Assembly: GCF_020740795.1 (NCBI RefSeq)
Contig: NC_067312.1
Location: 36,432,905-36,496,904 of the forward strand
Direction of reading: 5' to 3'
Length of the DNA stretch: 64,000 bases
Source: Apus apus
Taxonomy: Eukaryota > Chordata > Aves > Apodiformes > Apodidae
Shown: positions 52,716-63,949 of the stretch, piece after piece
Position numbering within the stretch: the stretch's first letter is position 1
Layout of the letters: the number at the start of each line of letters is the position of its first letter
Made by a program: the position numbers and the translations under genes
Notes under the pieces: generated by a model
Databases searched by the model: none
The model's input: the letters and a program-made list of their open reading frames with translations, nothing else
Told to the model about the DNA's origin: nothing

Positions 52716-53134
52716 TTATCTTAGATGTGTGCCCTTTCATCCTCTTATGAAGATAGGCTGTGGGAATTGGGGCTGTTCAGCCTGAGGAAGACTCCGGGGG
52801 GACCTTATAGCGACCTTCCAATACCTGCAACGGGCTCTAAGATGACCTGTTCACAAGGGCACGTAACAATAGGACAAGGGGTAATGGTTTCAAGGCAGAA
52901 AAGGGTAGATTTGAGTTAGACATTAGGAAAAAGTTATTTAATATGAGGGTGGTGGATCACTGGAACAGGTTGCCAAGGGAGGTGGTGGAGGCCCCATCCC
53001 TGAAGACATTCAAGGTCAGGCTTGATGGGCTCTGAGCAATCTTGTCTAATGTGAGATGTCCCTGCTTATGGTAGGGTGGTTGGGCTAGATGTCGTTTAGA
53101 GGTCCCTTCCAACCTAAGACTTTCTATGACTCTA
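52716..53134 (+). mobile_element. CR1 LINE 3' end, well preserved
   Basis: A continuous match to the CR1 3' region: GGGGCTGTTCAGCCTGAGGA, GACTCCGGGGGGACCTTATA, CATTAGGAAAAAGTT, GGTGGATCACTGGAACAGG, AGGTCCCTTCCAACC and a short TTTCTATGACTCTATG tail. It belongs to the same subfamily as the copy at 7085-7503, sharing GGGGGGACCTTATAGCGACC. It is 5'-truncated and contains no coding capacity. Confidence 0.95.
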
Positions 53135-53839
53135 TGCTAACAAAAAGTTACACAAGTGAAAGCAGTATTAACTTCTTCCCACACATAAGATAATTCTTGA
53201 GGGAAAACATTTCAGAGGCTTATATTTGTTGGCTAAAAGTAGAAAATAAAAGACAACTATTTTACTGTCCCAATTCTGTCTTCTCATGCCCTGTCCAAAG
53301 AAAGGAATAACCACATCAAAAAAACCCACCCCAAATCTAGCCATGTTCCTAGCAAGCATGAAGCTTCTTAGTGAGGACTAATAGAGCTGAAAAAAAAAGT
53401 AAAAATAAGATATTTGGAGAAACAGGCAATTCACTGTTCTTGAAAGCTGAAAGATAAGAGCTTCATCTCGTATAGTCTGGATGCTGCTAGCTTAGGCTAT
53501 CCTGCATGTCTCCTTTGCACTGCTTAAAACCTAAGCCTTCAAGCAGCATTTAGCAGTGTTTTCTAGACCACCCACTCAGATGTGAATACACAAACCACAT
53601 GTGTTAGGAATGTCTGCCCTGCACAGAAAGTGGTATCAGCATTATGACCTTATTACTTGCACAGCCAGGCTCTTAATACAACTTATTTATCTTTTCAATA
53701 CCTTTGAATCCTTAACGGTTTGCATGCAGACTCTCTACTGGCCATTAGATGCTTAACAATTTCAGTGGAGAATATAACTTGGAAAAAACCCCACCATTAT
53801 TAGAGTGAAAATATTGTAAGGGGATTTTCCCTTCTTTTT
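53135..53839. other. Sequence between CR1 and putative MLLT3 3' end
   Basis: AT-rich unique sequence with no recognised repeat, gene or poly(A) hexamer on the minus strand. It probably lies just beyond the MLLT3 transcript. Confidence 0.5.
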
Positions 53840-53858
53840 CTCCCCTAGACAGGAAGAC

Positions 53859-53864
53859 TTTATT
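53859..53864 (-). terminator. MLLT3: Candidate distal MLLT3 poly(A) signal
   Basis: AATAAA on the minus strand (TTTATT on +). Downstream in mRNA sense is a G/T-rich patch around 53780-53795. Use of this signal would give a 3' UTR of about 5.0 kb. It is the last AATAAA before the CR1 copy ending at 53134. Confidence 0.45.
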
Positions 53865-53972
53865 TCTAGGTTTTACTAAAAAGATGTAACTTACACCTTC
53901 ACAAAACTATTTCCTATACAGCACACAGATGTCAAATTCTTTCTCCCTGTGAGCAACGATACCAGATAATAG

Positions 53973-53978
53973 TTTATT
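53973..53978 (-). terminator. MLLT3: Alternative distal MLLT3 poly(A) signal
   Basis: AATAAA on the minus strand, followed roughly 40 bases downstream in mRNA sense by a GU-rich run (ATCTGTGTGCTG, near 53922-53935). The spacing is acceptable for cleavage in between. It competes with the signal at 53859-53864 as the distal end. Confidence 0.45.
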
Positions 53979-54146
53979 CCTTACTGTGATGAGAAAGGTA
54001 AAGATTACTAATGGAAATTCCAGCTTTACAGCGCAGTTATCTGAAGGAACATGGGAAAATGTGTGACCCATTTGATGCAACATTCAGGAAACAGTTACTT
54101 CCAGTCAGAATAAAACTGAATGAATATGAAACTACATCTTCTGCTG

Positions 54147-54154
54147 TATTTACA
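54147..54154 (-). promoter_or_regulatory. Pumilio-type octamer in 3' UTR
   Basis: TGTAAATA on the minus strand equals UGUAAAUA in the MLLT3 transcript, an exact Pumilio response element (UGUANAUA). It would be present only in the long 3' UTR isoform. A second match, TGTATATA, lies at 57650-57657. Single octamers occur by chance, so this is suggestive only. Confidence 0.35.
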
Positions 54155-57100
54155 GACCTACAGTTGACTTTTCTCAGATTTGCAGACAGGAAAAATTAAA
54201 TGAAAAATAAAAGATTATTACTTTGCAGTAGAATCAATCTGGCTGAGGTAATTCACAGACTATAAATAAGATGCAATACTCAAACAAACATTAAACAGCA
54301 TCTCAAACCATAAGACTGTTGGTTTTCTTGTATGATGATGCATTACATCTCTCTCTCATCAAGTCAGAAACACCATTGTTACAGCAGTAAAACAAAGAAG
54401 CTGCAAGATCTCACTACATCTTAAAGCAGACAGAACTGCTGACCAGCAAACTCTATTCTCATGTTAACATAAGGACCCACATCCAGCTACTAAGGGATTT
54501 CTTCTTGCCTCTTTTTTCCCCCCCAAAGTTTTCCCCCAAAAGGTATTGTTCTCACCATGGTAATACTCCTCCTTCCTGTCCAGTAATGTTGCACTTCTTG
54601 CATTTACTCAAGCAGTAAAGGCCTTCTGTGATTGTCCTCAGATGTTAATTTATCTGCTAACTCAGACACAGAGTCAGTCTTGTAAATGTCATTGGTTTAG
54701 CTGTGTTAAGGCACCAATTAAACCCCCAAGCACAAACAAAATCACTACAGATACATGTTCTACTCCCCATCATCTGTGTGCAAGCCTGTTTACACCCAAC
54801 AGTAAAGTTTCTTCATATAATATACAGAATAGCTTCCTGGTGTACACTACCTTCTACTGTATACTGCTTAGTAATTAAGAAAACCACTGAGGCTCACAAA
54901 AACACATGCCTTGCTCTTGCTAAATTTCAGGACATGTTTTGCAATGCTTACTTTTGCATCTCCTGCTATGGCTGAAAGTCCATAATGGCTGAAAGTACAG
55001 AATTTTCACTGTAAGTCTCAATTTCAGCACATTGCACTACAACAAACTGCAAATGAGTGAACCAATGAGCAAACACAAAAATAGCAAGTCCCTCCATAGA
55101 CTGCAATGATTTTGCTAAAAGATACGCTGTCAGCTGTTGAACTGCAAGCAGCAAAAAGATGGTTTTTGCGCATGAACAGACAGCATGAAGAAAACATCCT
55201 ACTACCAGAGCACTGTCTGGATTAAGTTAATGCACACAACAACTAAACAGAACTATTTTTTCTTCATACTAATCTACAGCCTTCCCATTCATTTTGCAAA
55301 CCAAGTAATGGGCCTTGAAATTAACAGGTGATTTGAGAGATCTCAAAACACTAGCACAGCTTCTAAGAAAACAAGATGATACTTAGCAAGCAAGGGTCAA
55401 GGACCCAAACTAGATTGTGAAAATATTTTTTTTCACTGAAAGAATGTAAAAGAAGGACAATGGCTGGGGCAAAACCCAAGAACTCATAATATGATTCACC
55501 CAGACTATAAGAAACCTCAATAGAAATGCACTGGGCTCTCCACCTGCACTGTACTCTGTGTACTCTGCCTCTGAAATTGAAAGCATAGGCTTAACCTAAA
55601 AGCATCCAACCAAGGAAAATGAAAGAGAAATAATCTGCCATTTCTTACAATCCAAAGCTGAAGACTGTATGCCTTTTGTTTTACTGTGGAAGATTGTCCT
55701 CACTTCAGTGCATGCCCCTTCCTCCTTTTTGAGCTTCCTCTTTAGAATGGAGTAAGATGGCCTTAAATCCAGATGATACTAAAATTTTTGTAAAGTCTCT
55801 CAGTGGATTCAAACTTCTAGAAGTTAGTAAAGCTTGTCTACCCAACTGGCCATCCACTTTCTGAAGTCAGTGGTGAGATGAAAACTGCCTTACTATTGGA
55901 TACTCCTACAGTTCTAGTAACAGTGACTAATTTATGCCAAGAATTATTTTTTTGATATTGCAACTTAGTGCTAACCTCCCTGTCTGGTCATGTCAAGGAA
56001 TTAATCCAAATTCTCACTAACTTTGTCTTTAAACAGCTTGATGTTTAGTAAAACTGCAAAACATTTATTGCCAAAGCACTTCAACCCATCCCAAAGACCG
56101 ACGCTCGTATATGAGCATTATCATACATTAAAGGCTTGGAAGGATATCTTTCTTTAAGAGAAATATCAATACTGAAACTAAATGAACAAGGATTTATTTT
56201 GTTTATGCATACAAAATTAGATGAAAATAGCTAATTTTTTTAATTTAAATCAACACTTAGTAACTCTAACTCTATCAGAGTTTTGTGAAAAAGTCAAAAC
56301 ACACTCACACAGAGAACTGCAGTCTATTTTCTTCCCTCTCCCATTGAATTAAAAGTTTAAGAGGTTAAGGATGATCAATAATTTGCATGAAATTCAGCAC
56401 TAACTTGATGCTGTAACTGCTGTCATCTCCCTTTCATGCCTGCTCTCCTATTTTCTGTTTTCTTCCACCTCTGTTCTCCGTGTATAATAAAGCTTATCTG
56501 ATATTTTAAGGGTAAAATTGTTCATTTCACCACTTCTAACAAAACAGTGCAACAGCCATACCAGAAGTGTTATGGGATTCTTCCCCTCTGGAACCTCAGT
56601 GAGTTTTTAACTACAAAACTTAGAAAAATCAAGTGGACAAAATTCCATATATATCTGGTATAACCAAAAGATATGAAGGTGAACACACACTGGTAGACCA
56701 AATATTTTTAAAGTTGCTTTTGGATTTCCAACATTTTCATATAAAATAATGAATAAAAATTGAAGTGTATCCCCTTTACATGTAGCCCTTCCCTTTCCCC
56801 ACCATCACCTGCCTCCTGTCAAAAGTATCTTCAAAATTACACTCCCATTCCTCCTCCCCTCACACCCCAATTGCACATTAAAACATGGACTAAAAAGAAC
56901 ATAATACTTCAAGTATGCTTCATGCCAATCATCAATAAGAGTCATAACATTACTGAAAAAGTACACTTATTCTTGGGAAGCCTGAAAATGACTTCCTGCA
57001 GAGTGTGGTCAAGCATTTTAAATAAGAAAAAAGCTTCCTAACCTAATGTATACCCCACTCTCTCAAAAGAGTAAAGTGTAAAATTTTCTTTGGACTTAAA

Positions 57101-57599
57101 AGAAACAGCATTAAGATTTAGCATCTGAGTAAGAAGTAACCCCAATAGGAATTTAGTTTTACAGTGCTGCACAAACTGTGTGCATGAAAGAGTAAGTCAT
57201 ACAGATACTACTGTTTGGCTCTACACATACACACTATAAGTGGCATATAAGTATTCACATGACATACTGGCCTGTCCAGAAACAAGATGTATTTTTAAGG
57301 CTGGTAAACCCGAATAAACTTTTGCATCCAGAAGTATTTTAAAAATTATTTTCTCTTTTCATTGGGAGATCTGAACTTCTAATAGAAGAGTAATGATTTA
57401 ATCAAGAAACCATCAGCAATATGAGAGCATGGAGCTTTGATGTGAAACTGAGTACACATTCTCTCACTTGATAAAGCATAAACAAGGATCCTAATTTTAA
57501 GAAACAATGGATGGTGTGAAAAAGTACTAATTTTTAAAGAAAATAAATTCTTCTGGAAACACAATCAGATTATTGAACAGATACTGAAATCTAGAAAAA

Positions 57600-57690
57600 A
57601 AAACATACATGCATGTGTGCATACACATACATACAGGTGCCTGTGTGTGTATATACACCCACACATACAATACATCATATATGTATTTAT
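57600..57690. repeat. CA/TG/TA-rich alternating tract in 3' UTR
   Basis: An impure alternating purine-pyrimidine stretch (ACATACATGCATGTGTGC.., then GTGTGTGTATATACACCC). It contains the 12-bp perfect palindrome GTGTATATACAC at 57647-57658, which also creates a UGUAUAUA Pumilio-type octamer in the transcript sense. Confidence 0.7.
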
Positions 57691-57759
57691 CCCAACACAT
57701 AACTGTAAAAATGTTGTTTGGTTTTTTTTCAAATGAAGGGTTTTAGTTTAGCACTGTAA

Positions 57760-57832
57760 CAAGAAAAAAAAAGCAAGAAACAAACAAAAAACAAAACAGA
57801 AAAAAAAAACTAAACAAACCAAAACCAAACTA
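57760..57832. repeat. A/C-rich low-complexity tract
   Basis: A-rich sequence interrupted by single or paired C (CAAACAAAAAAC, AAACCAAAACCAAAC type) within the putative 3' UTR. In the transcript sense it is G/U-rich with GUUUG repeats. Confidence 0.7.
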
Positions 57833-58133
57833 ATCAGACCATATTAACAAACAAAAATGTTATGTAAATAATTTTATGGTAAAAGTGAGTCTGTCACACT
57901 GTCAGCAGAGTGTTGAAACTCATAGTAATAAATAGCTCCAAATTAAGAATTTTCTACAACATTTCCTTAGAAGACAGGACCAGTACTTCTTCTTCTATGA
58001 TGATCCTGCAGAAAACCTTCACTCTTACATATATTTAATTTTATAACATCAAAAAAGACACAAGAATGTAGACTGCAAAAGATGCTGGATTCAGGACAGT
58101 ATACATAACATTTTTTGTTAAATGTCCTACTAT

Positions 58134-58139
58134 TTTATT
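58134..58139 (-). terminator. MLLT3: Candidate proximal MLLT3 poly(A) signal
   Basis: AATAAA on the minus strand about 0.74 kb after the stop codon. The following sequence in mRNA sense is A-rich and then mildly T/G-rich, so this is a weaker context than the distal candidates. Use would give a short 3' UTR isoform lacking the Pumilio-type sites. Confidence 0.25.
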
Positions 58140-58229
58140 CACTAAGGCTAGACAGCAAGTCATATGATCCTATTTGGTGCATTTTCTACCATGGTCAAGA
58201 TCAATAAATGATAGAATCAAGGACCTGTG

Positions 58230-58274
58230 GTCCAACCTGCTGCAGTCCAACCTGCTGTGGCCCAACCTGCTCTG
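58230..58274. repeat. 15-bp unit repeated three times in the MLLT3 3' UTR
   Basis: Three near-identical units of GTCCAACCTGCTGCA type run head to tail (starts 58230, 58245, 58260). On the minus strand the array is followed by a GATTCTATCATT motif resembling a CR1 tail, so it may be a decayed CR1 end that was then duplicated. In the mRNA the units read CAGCAGGTTGGAC. Confidence 0.75.
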
Positions 58275-58871
58275 GAGACAGGAAATAAAATATAGGACCA
58301 CAGCTTGATCCCCAAGTTTCTGTCTTGTTTCCTGGAACTGCAAAACTGGAAGCAAGACTGTAGTGTTTTAGAGAAAGACAGCAAGTAGTGGCATTTTAAC
58401 ATGAGTAAGGTTACTAGGCTTGTGATAGTACTGTATCAAAAGAGCACATATGGGTTCCCACTACTTGCAATATCTGGTAGTGTCATTCAATGACTCATTG
58501 ACTTTAGAATACATGTATATAATAATAAATAGATCAGTTATGTAATAAGGCAGTGTGTTGAACATGCATTCATCTTGTGGGCTGGAACACCACAGAGAGA
58601 TACATGATACCATACACATTCAATAAGACCAAGTAATTTTGTTTGTTTTTCAAGGCTATCCAGGCAAACTCTTTCAGAGCATTTTCTTTTTGAGAAGAGT
58701 GATTCTTTGAGTCTTGTCACTTTTCCTCTCCCTTATCAAGAGATGATGACTGGCTTTAAGGAAAAATAAAGCTAACGAGGATTGCTTTTTTTCCCCCACC
58801 CCCATTTTGGTTGCATCATTCTGAATGTTTCACTTAAAGAACAGTTTCTGATGCAGCCAGATGTTGAATCC

Positions 58872-59003
58872 TCAGGAGATTCCAGATGTTTCCAGATAAC
58901 TCTGTAGTTTACGGACTGTGGTTTTATCCAGTGAGCAAAGATCAAAGTCAAAGGTTGTATTTGTGATATGAAAATGTCCAGTTTCTTCTATAAGATTTAC
59001 TAT
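58872..59003 (-). CDS. MLLT3: MLLT3 (AF9) terminal coding exon, C-terminal AHD
   Basis: The minus strand reads 43 codons plus TGA (stop at 58872-58874), beginning right after a splice-acceptor AG. The peptide starts [20 protein letters not shown], continues with [18 protein letters not shown] and ends in TSGIS. This is the end of the AF9 ANC1-homology domain. [20 protein letters not shown] and the end of the chain fit AF9 rather than its paralogue ENL (MLLT1). Known role: nuclear YEATS-domain reader of acylated and crotonylated histone H3, part of super-elongation and DOT1L complexes. The AHD is disordered alone and folds on binding AF4/AFF4, DOT1L, BCOR or CBX8. Upstream exons, including the YEATS domain, lie beyond the right edge. 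The exon opens in phase 0. The penultimate residue is Ile, whereas I recall Thr in the human protein; this is a minor difference. No frameshift or internal stop is seen. Confidence 0.95.
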   Translation of the reverse strand: MVNLIEETGHFHITNTTFDFDLCSLDKTTVRKLQSYLETSGIS

Positions 59004-59040
59004 CTGAAAGGAAAGAAAAGATGCAGTTGAAGATTTTAGC
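59004..59040 (-). promoter_or_regulatory. MLLT3: MLLT3 last-intron 3' splice acceptor
   Basis: Read on the minus strand, a pyrimidine-rich run (TCTTTTCTTTCCTTTCAG) ends in AG at 59005-59004, directly before the ATA codon that opens the terminal exon. The C/T-rich tract of about 17 bases is a strong U2-type acceptor. An A-rich stretch just upstream (CTAAAAT, near 59034-59040) could hold the branch point. The acceptor sets the exon start and the phase 0 reading. Confidence 0.9.
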
Positions 59041-59548
59041 AGTTTTACATGTCCGCTGTATGTACTAACATGCCACTAACATATCAAAGGCATAAACCAA
59101 GCTTAACAGCTCCAACACTTGCAGGTTAAACCATTACCTTTATTACTCAGTTCCTTTCTGACATGAACTGTGGCCCAGACTACAGCACCTCTGATTTTTT
59201 GTTTTTAGATTACTATCACCTACAATGCCAGCCTACCCATCTGCTGCTCCAGCAAACATTACCATTGAGAATATATTTTTCAAATATTGAAAGAACGTAT
59301 ACCAGGCTTTAAACAAAAGAAGAAGAAAAAAGAAGTAAAAAAGAGCAACAATCTCCTCCCCCACCCAGCCCAAGCTGAAACAAATTTTAAAAACTCAGGC
59401 AGATCTCTGCTTGGAATATGTACTGTGTGCATAGCTGCTAAGCAGGTTACTTTGGAAAATAATTGGCATAAGCCTTTCTGAAAGCAAAGGAAATAAATCA
59501 ATCCTCATAGAAGATCAAAGAAAAAAAGTATTCAAGAGCTTTCTTACC

Positions 59549-59574
59549 AACTGCTAGTTCACAAACTAGCAGTT
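59549..59574. repeat. Perfect 11-bp inverted repeat, 4-base loop
   Basis: AACTGCTAGTT, a CACA spacer and AACTAGCAGTT form a perfect hairpin 26 bases long, within the last MLLT3 intron about 550 bases from the terminal exon. It is shorter than a microRNA precursor stem. No function is known to me. Confidence 0.8.
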
Positions 59575-59735
59575 ACTTCTTGAATAACAGACATATAATT
59601 TCTTTAAACCAAATCAACTATGAAAGATTCCTCCCAATGGCAAAAGATCACATCTGATGACTATTTAGTCTATAATAACAGCTTTCATTCAAACAGGAAA
59701 GAGAAGAACTGTTAGGAGTTCTTCAGAAGAATAGG

Positions 59736-60146
59736 GACTAAAACATCTCTCCTATGAGAACAGGCTGACAGAGCTGGGATTCTTCAGCCTGGAGAAGGCT
59801 CAGGGCAGTTGTTCCCAATGTGTACAAATATCTGAAGAGAAGGTGCAAAGAAAGCAGAGGCTCCTTCTCAGGGGTGCCCAGTGACAGAATTGGGAACACT
59901 GGGAACAAACTGAAATACAGAAGGTTCTCTCTGAACATCAGGAAACACTTTTTCTTGTGAGGGTGACCAAACATTGGTGAAGGTTGCCTGGGAGATTGTG
60001 GGGTCTCCATTCTTGGAGATATTCAAAAGTCATCTGGACACAGTTCTGGGTAACTGCCTCTACGTGTCCCTGCTTGAACAGGAAGAGGTCAGTCCACATG
60101 ACCTCTAGACATTCCTTCCAACCCCAACCATTCTCTGATTCTGAGA
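59736..60146 (+). mobile_element. CR1 LINE 3' end, 5'-truncated
   Basis: This matches the CR1 3' region: the segment after ORF2 beginning with the 'CTCTCCTATGAGAACAGGCTGA' type block (only the family pattern is cited), the 'CTCTGAACATCAGGAA' block and the end block CATTCCTTCCAACCCCAACC followed by ATTCTCTGATTCTGA. It lies in the last intron of MLLT3 in antisense to the gene. The tail is diverged from the canonical repeats, so the copy is old. Confidence 0.9.
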
Positions 60147-63100
60147 AACCAACATTACACACTTAACTTGCGCCTTTCTGCAGGTTTGATGTTATTAGTC
60201 TCTGAGTGGTAATCCACATTTTTAAAGAGTGGTCACACTCAACACATACTCAATTGCTGTAAAAAGTAACTACAGATATGTTAAGCCCTAACTGCACCTA
60301 ACTAAAAAACCCATTCCACATCTTGGAAAGCCAAAGCATTATTTCTTAGATAGGGCTAACACAGTACAAACACACTATGGCTATAAATCTCTTATGAGCT
60401 GTTTCATTCCAATAGAGAGACATCCCAAATGAGTATGCAGAAAGGCACCCAGTACTGAAGGGGTCCTCTAGGTAGTGTCCTGGACTGACAGAACATTGCC
60501 TTTCTGGCTCAGTCTGTTTCCAACCATCCCTTCTATAGCACTGAGGCTAGGCTCAATGTCCTGCTTGCACCCTTCAATTTGAAACCCATTTAGTTCTTCT
60601 AGGGCTTACACAAACACTGCCATTGGAATGCTGCTGCTAGATATTCCTTGCTTGTTTGAGGCTTATTATTCTGACTGTTACTCCTCAACAGCTGCAGGAG
60701 ATACATACATAGGAACACATGGTTTACAGAACATACCTTAAAATTACTAATCTGGTAGGAATACACCAACTCAGAAGAATTAAAATAATTTTTTTATAAT
60801 GTTCTCCTCCCTATGATGTTTTTTCCTCCTCAGACCAGACAAGAAGAGACTATGACAAATGAAATAACTTCATGTGTATTGTCAGGCATGGGATGACACA
60901 GCTCAGGGTGGATTAAACAGAATGGAAACCAGATAAAATAACAAGGGAAATGCTTGTTACAGCAAAAATCTCCCTTTCCAATCACTTCCTATTTCCCAGG
61001 TTGAAAAAATATAGAAGTAAAATCTGTTTATCTTAATTTGCAGCTGTGCAAAACTGTGGAATTATTTAGGAACAAACCTGCTCTTTTCAACACCTCATTT
61101 AAATCTGGGCCTCTAGGCTTTTTTTTCCATATGGGAATTTTTAATGTAAAATTGCCCACTTCATTTGTCCACTTGTTGATTCACAGATTCTTGTAACACT
61201 TTTCCATCTCCTACCATTATTCAATTAACATAGAGGAAAAATAATCAAATGGGACAAAACTGATTGTTATCAGAAGAAAACTTTTATATATGTTAACGTT
61301 CTCATTTTTTACACTCTCTTGAGCTTCATCTAAGAGAAAAGCTAAGGAATCAATCCAGACTCCTTTTGTAAAGTTAGAAATCTAGTCTCAGGCTTGGTAT
61401 CTCTCCAAATATCCACTGTGTCAGATGACTGCACAAGGCATTTACAGAAGTTGAAGCCAGGAAGATGTAGCTACATTGAACAATTCTGTCTAAAGCTTCC
61501 TTGTGTTATGGTGGAAGAATAGCACCCCTCATAACCCCCTCAGCAATGTATGTGTTTTTAGAAATAAAGATTACATGGAAGTGTTACCACATGTGTTTTT
61601 AAACAGCATTGTATACTTTAAAACACTGATAAGCACTTTTATTGATCAGGTTCTGCTTGGGCTTTTAAACTCTAGGCCAAGGAAAATTATAAACATTTAA
61701 AACCTACCCATCATCCACTCATCAAGAAATATAGCCACTATATCAGGACACCTTGTAAATCAGACTGAAATGAATCCCAAAAATTTTAATGAATGTACAG
61801 AAATGTATAAAGATAAACCCAGACAGCTCAATGAAAAACATCTGTGTGTATGCCAGTCAACGAGAAAATAATGACTTACAGTATTAGCATACACATCCTT
61901 CTGCTATTTAGAAATACTTTAGAATAAAAGGTTGAGATTAGTTGCCAGGAAGTCTGACCATTATGATATTAAAAACACAGCATTAAAATGTTTTATTCTG
62001 AGAGCTCGGGCTTCAAAGAACAAAATACCCCATGTGTTCCTGCTATAGTAAGCTTTGCTATTCTGCAGTAATGTACACCTCTGTTTACATCATGTCTCTC
62101 CAGATCAGTTTCATCATTACCTATCTAGTACAACTATTTACTTGCCTTTAAACAACCAAACGAGTGTGTGTGTTTAAGGAAGACAAAGTGTAACTATGAC
62201 ATAGCAATTTTTCAGTTTATGAAGGCTTTTAGGTCATCTGATGGTTTCCAGAACAGCAAGCTGCACCTTGCTCAGAAGACAGTTGCCACCTGAAGTTAAG
62301 CACCTTGTGGACAAGAGCAATGTAATCTTCAGCAGTGCTGCATACTCCCAGTTTCTTCCTCCTTATGCCTGTGCTGTCTAGTGCACTGGCTTTAAGGAGA
62401 TTTTTTCACCAGCTGAAGATATGACTTGATGCCTCATAGTAAGAGGTGAAGTCTTACCAGAAATCTTGTTGCCTTCCATGGGGTCATGCTAACATCCTCC
62501 GCATTGAAAATGCAGTCAGAAACACAGCTTTAGACAGCCAAGTTTAAGTATATGGGACATGTAGCATTAACACCTGATTGCAGACTCAGTTATCCCTACC
62601 TATTTCACTGGAAATCACAGAGTTAGAAGAAAACCCAAAAAACCTCAAACAAACAAGTAAACAAAAAGTGCCTCATCACTGCAAATTCCAAACCCTTTCT
62701 TTACAGTAAAAGAGGTGGGAAATTTTTTTAATATTTTCTTCAATGTAATTTCAGACCAGTATCTGCCTACCCACGGTCCAATATTACCATAAATTTTTTT
62801 CAGGTGATTCTCACAGGACTAACTTCTTGGTCAAATACTCTTTTTACCAGCATTCTCCCTCTTGGGCAATTTTTATATATCCACAACTATAATTTTCCAT
62901 CAGGACTACTTAGCTAAGTATGCAGGCATTTGTAGTTCAGTATCACATCTCTCATGCCTCCTCACTGTATTTTGTAGATTTATTTCAGCTTCCTTTTACA
63001 AAGTGAAAAGGCTCTCTTAGGAAAGAGCCACATTCTCAAACAGATATGTTTCTCATTTCCAACTGAGATGCATTCCCTCTTTGCTGTCATGCCTACAGCC

Positions 63101-63949
63101 TTGGTAACAACTGAGACTGCAGAAACCTGTCCTCCTCTTTTCACATCCCTCAGTGCAAGTTTCAAAATCCAGCTCTTTTGAATGACCAGTGTTTTTATCC
63201 TTGTCTTTCAAGTTCCTTCTCTAAAAATTCCTTAAAAGTCAGTACGTAGCAGACTATGACATGTGCAAGATGTTATTATCTGCCTCGACATAAATTAAAG
63301 AAATTACAATCACCACTCAGGAACACAGAACTCCACTACCACTCCACGTCAACATCACCTTTGTAACTCTTGCACCTATTTATAGTTGCATGTTTTTTGC
63401 ACTCAATCCCTTTTCCTGTAGTAAACACCACAGATTTATCCCTTGCTCTCCTGACCTTTGTACCTCATATAGTCTGAACATACTTGTATTTCTTGATCTA
63501 GAATTTTCATGTTAATTCCTAAAAACTTTCCCAGTTCTGTACTCTTTTTATTTTGGTACTCACTGGAAGTATTTCATAATAGCTACATAGCTGCAAAGCA
63601 GTAAGGACCTACAGGATGAGATGGCAGTTTATTTGTAAGGCAGAGATGCACTGATTATCTGCAAGTTATCTATTCAATACTGCCAACACACTTCTGTAAA
63701 CTGATAAAACCATAACAAATAATGAACTGCAGAATATTATGGGATTAAAGCTTTAAAACTAAACTGCATTATTTGTTTTGTAACAGCATAGACCACTTGC
63801 TAGTGCAAAATGACTGAGAGAAAACAGGTAAATAACTTGTTTTTCCATTGAATACTGGTAGATCTCTAGCCAGTATTACACAATTACCAGCCATCAGCAC
63901 AGAATCGTACCACTGTCCTAGCCTGCAGTCTGTCCATAAATCCAGCTAA

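Larger units (their letters stand above)
53840..58871 (-). other. MLLT3: Putative MLLT3 3' untranslated region, about 5 kb
   Basis: This region lies directly below the MLLT3 stop codon on the minus strand. Mammalian MLLT3 mRNAs have a long 3' UTR of several kilobases, and a similar length here would reach about 54 kb. AATAAA-type signals on the minus strand occur at 58134-58139, 56193-56198, 56064-56069, 53973-53978 and 53859-53864. I saw no further AATAAA between 53135 and 53858. The stretch is AT-rich and has no sizeable recognised CR1 copy, whereas CR1 sequence fills much of 48.6-53.1 kb; that fits constraint on a transcribed UTR. It contains two Pumilio-type octamers in mRNA sense (TGTAAATA at 54147-54154, TGTATATA at 57650-57657), a CA/TG-rich patch near 57600-57680 and a 15-bp triplicate at 58230-58274. 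The far end is inferred, not seen. Confidence 0.7.

Noticed and set aside
1..53800. SLC24A2 or another neighbour gene of MLLT3
   Set aside because: In mammals SLC24A2 lies beyond the MLLT3 3' side, but no exon of it was recognised here. It may lie outside the window.
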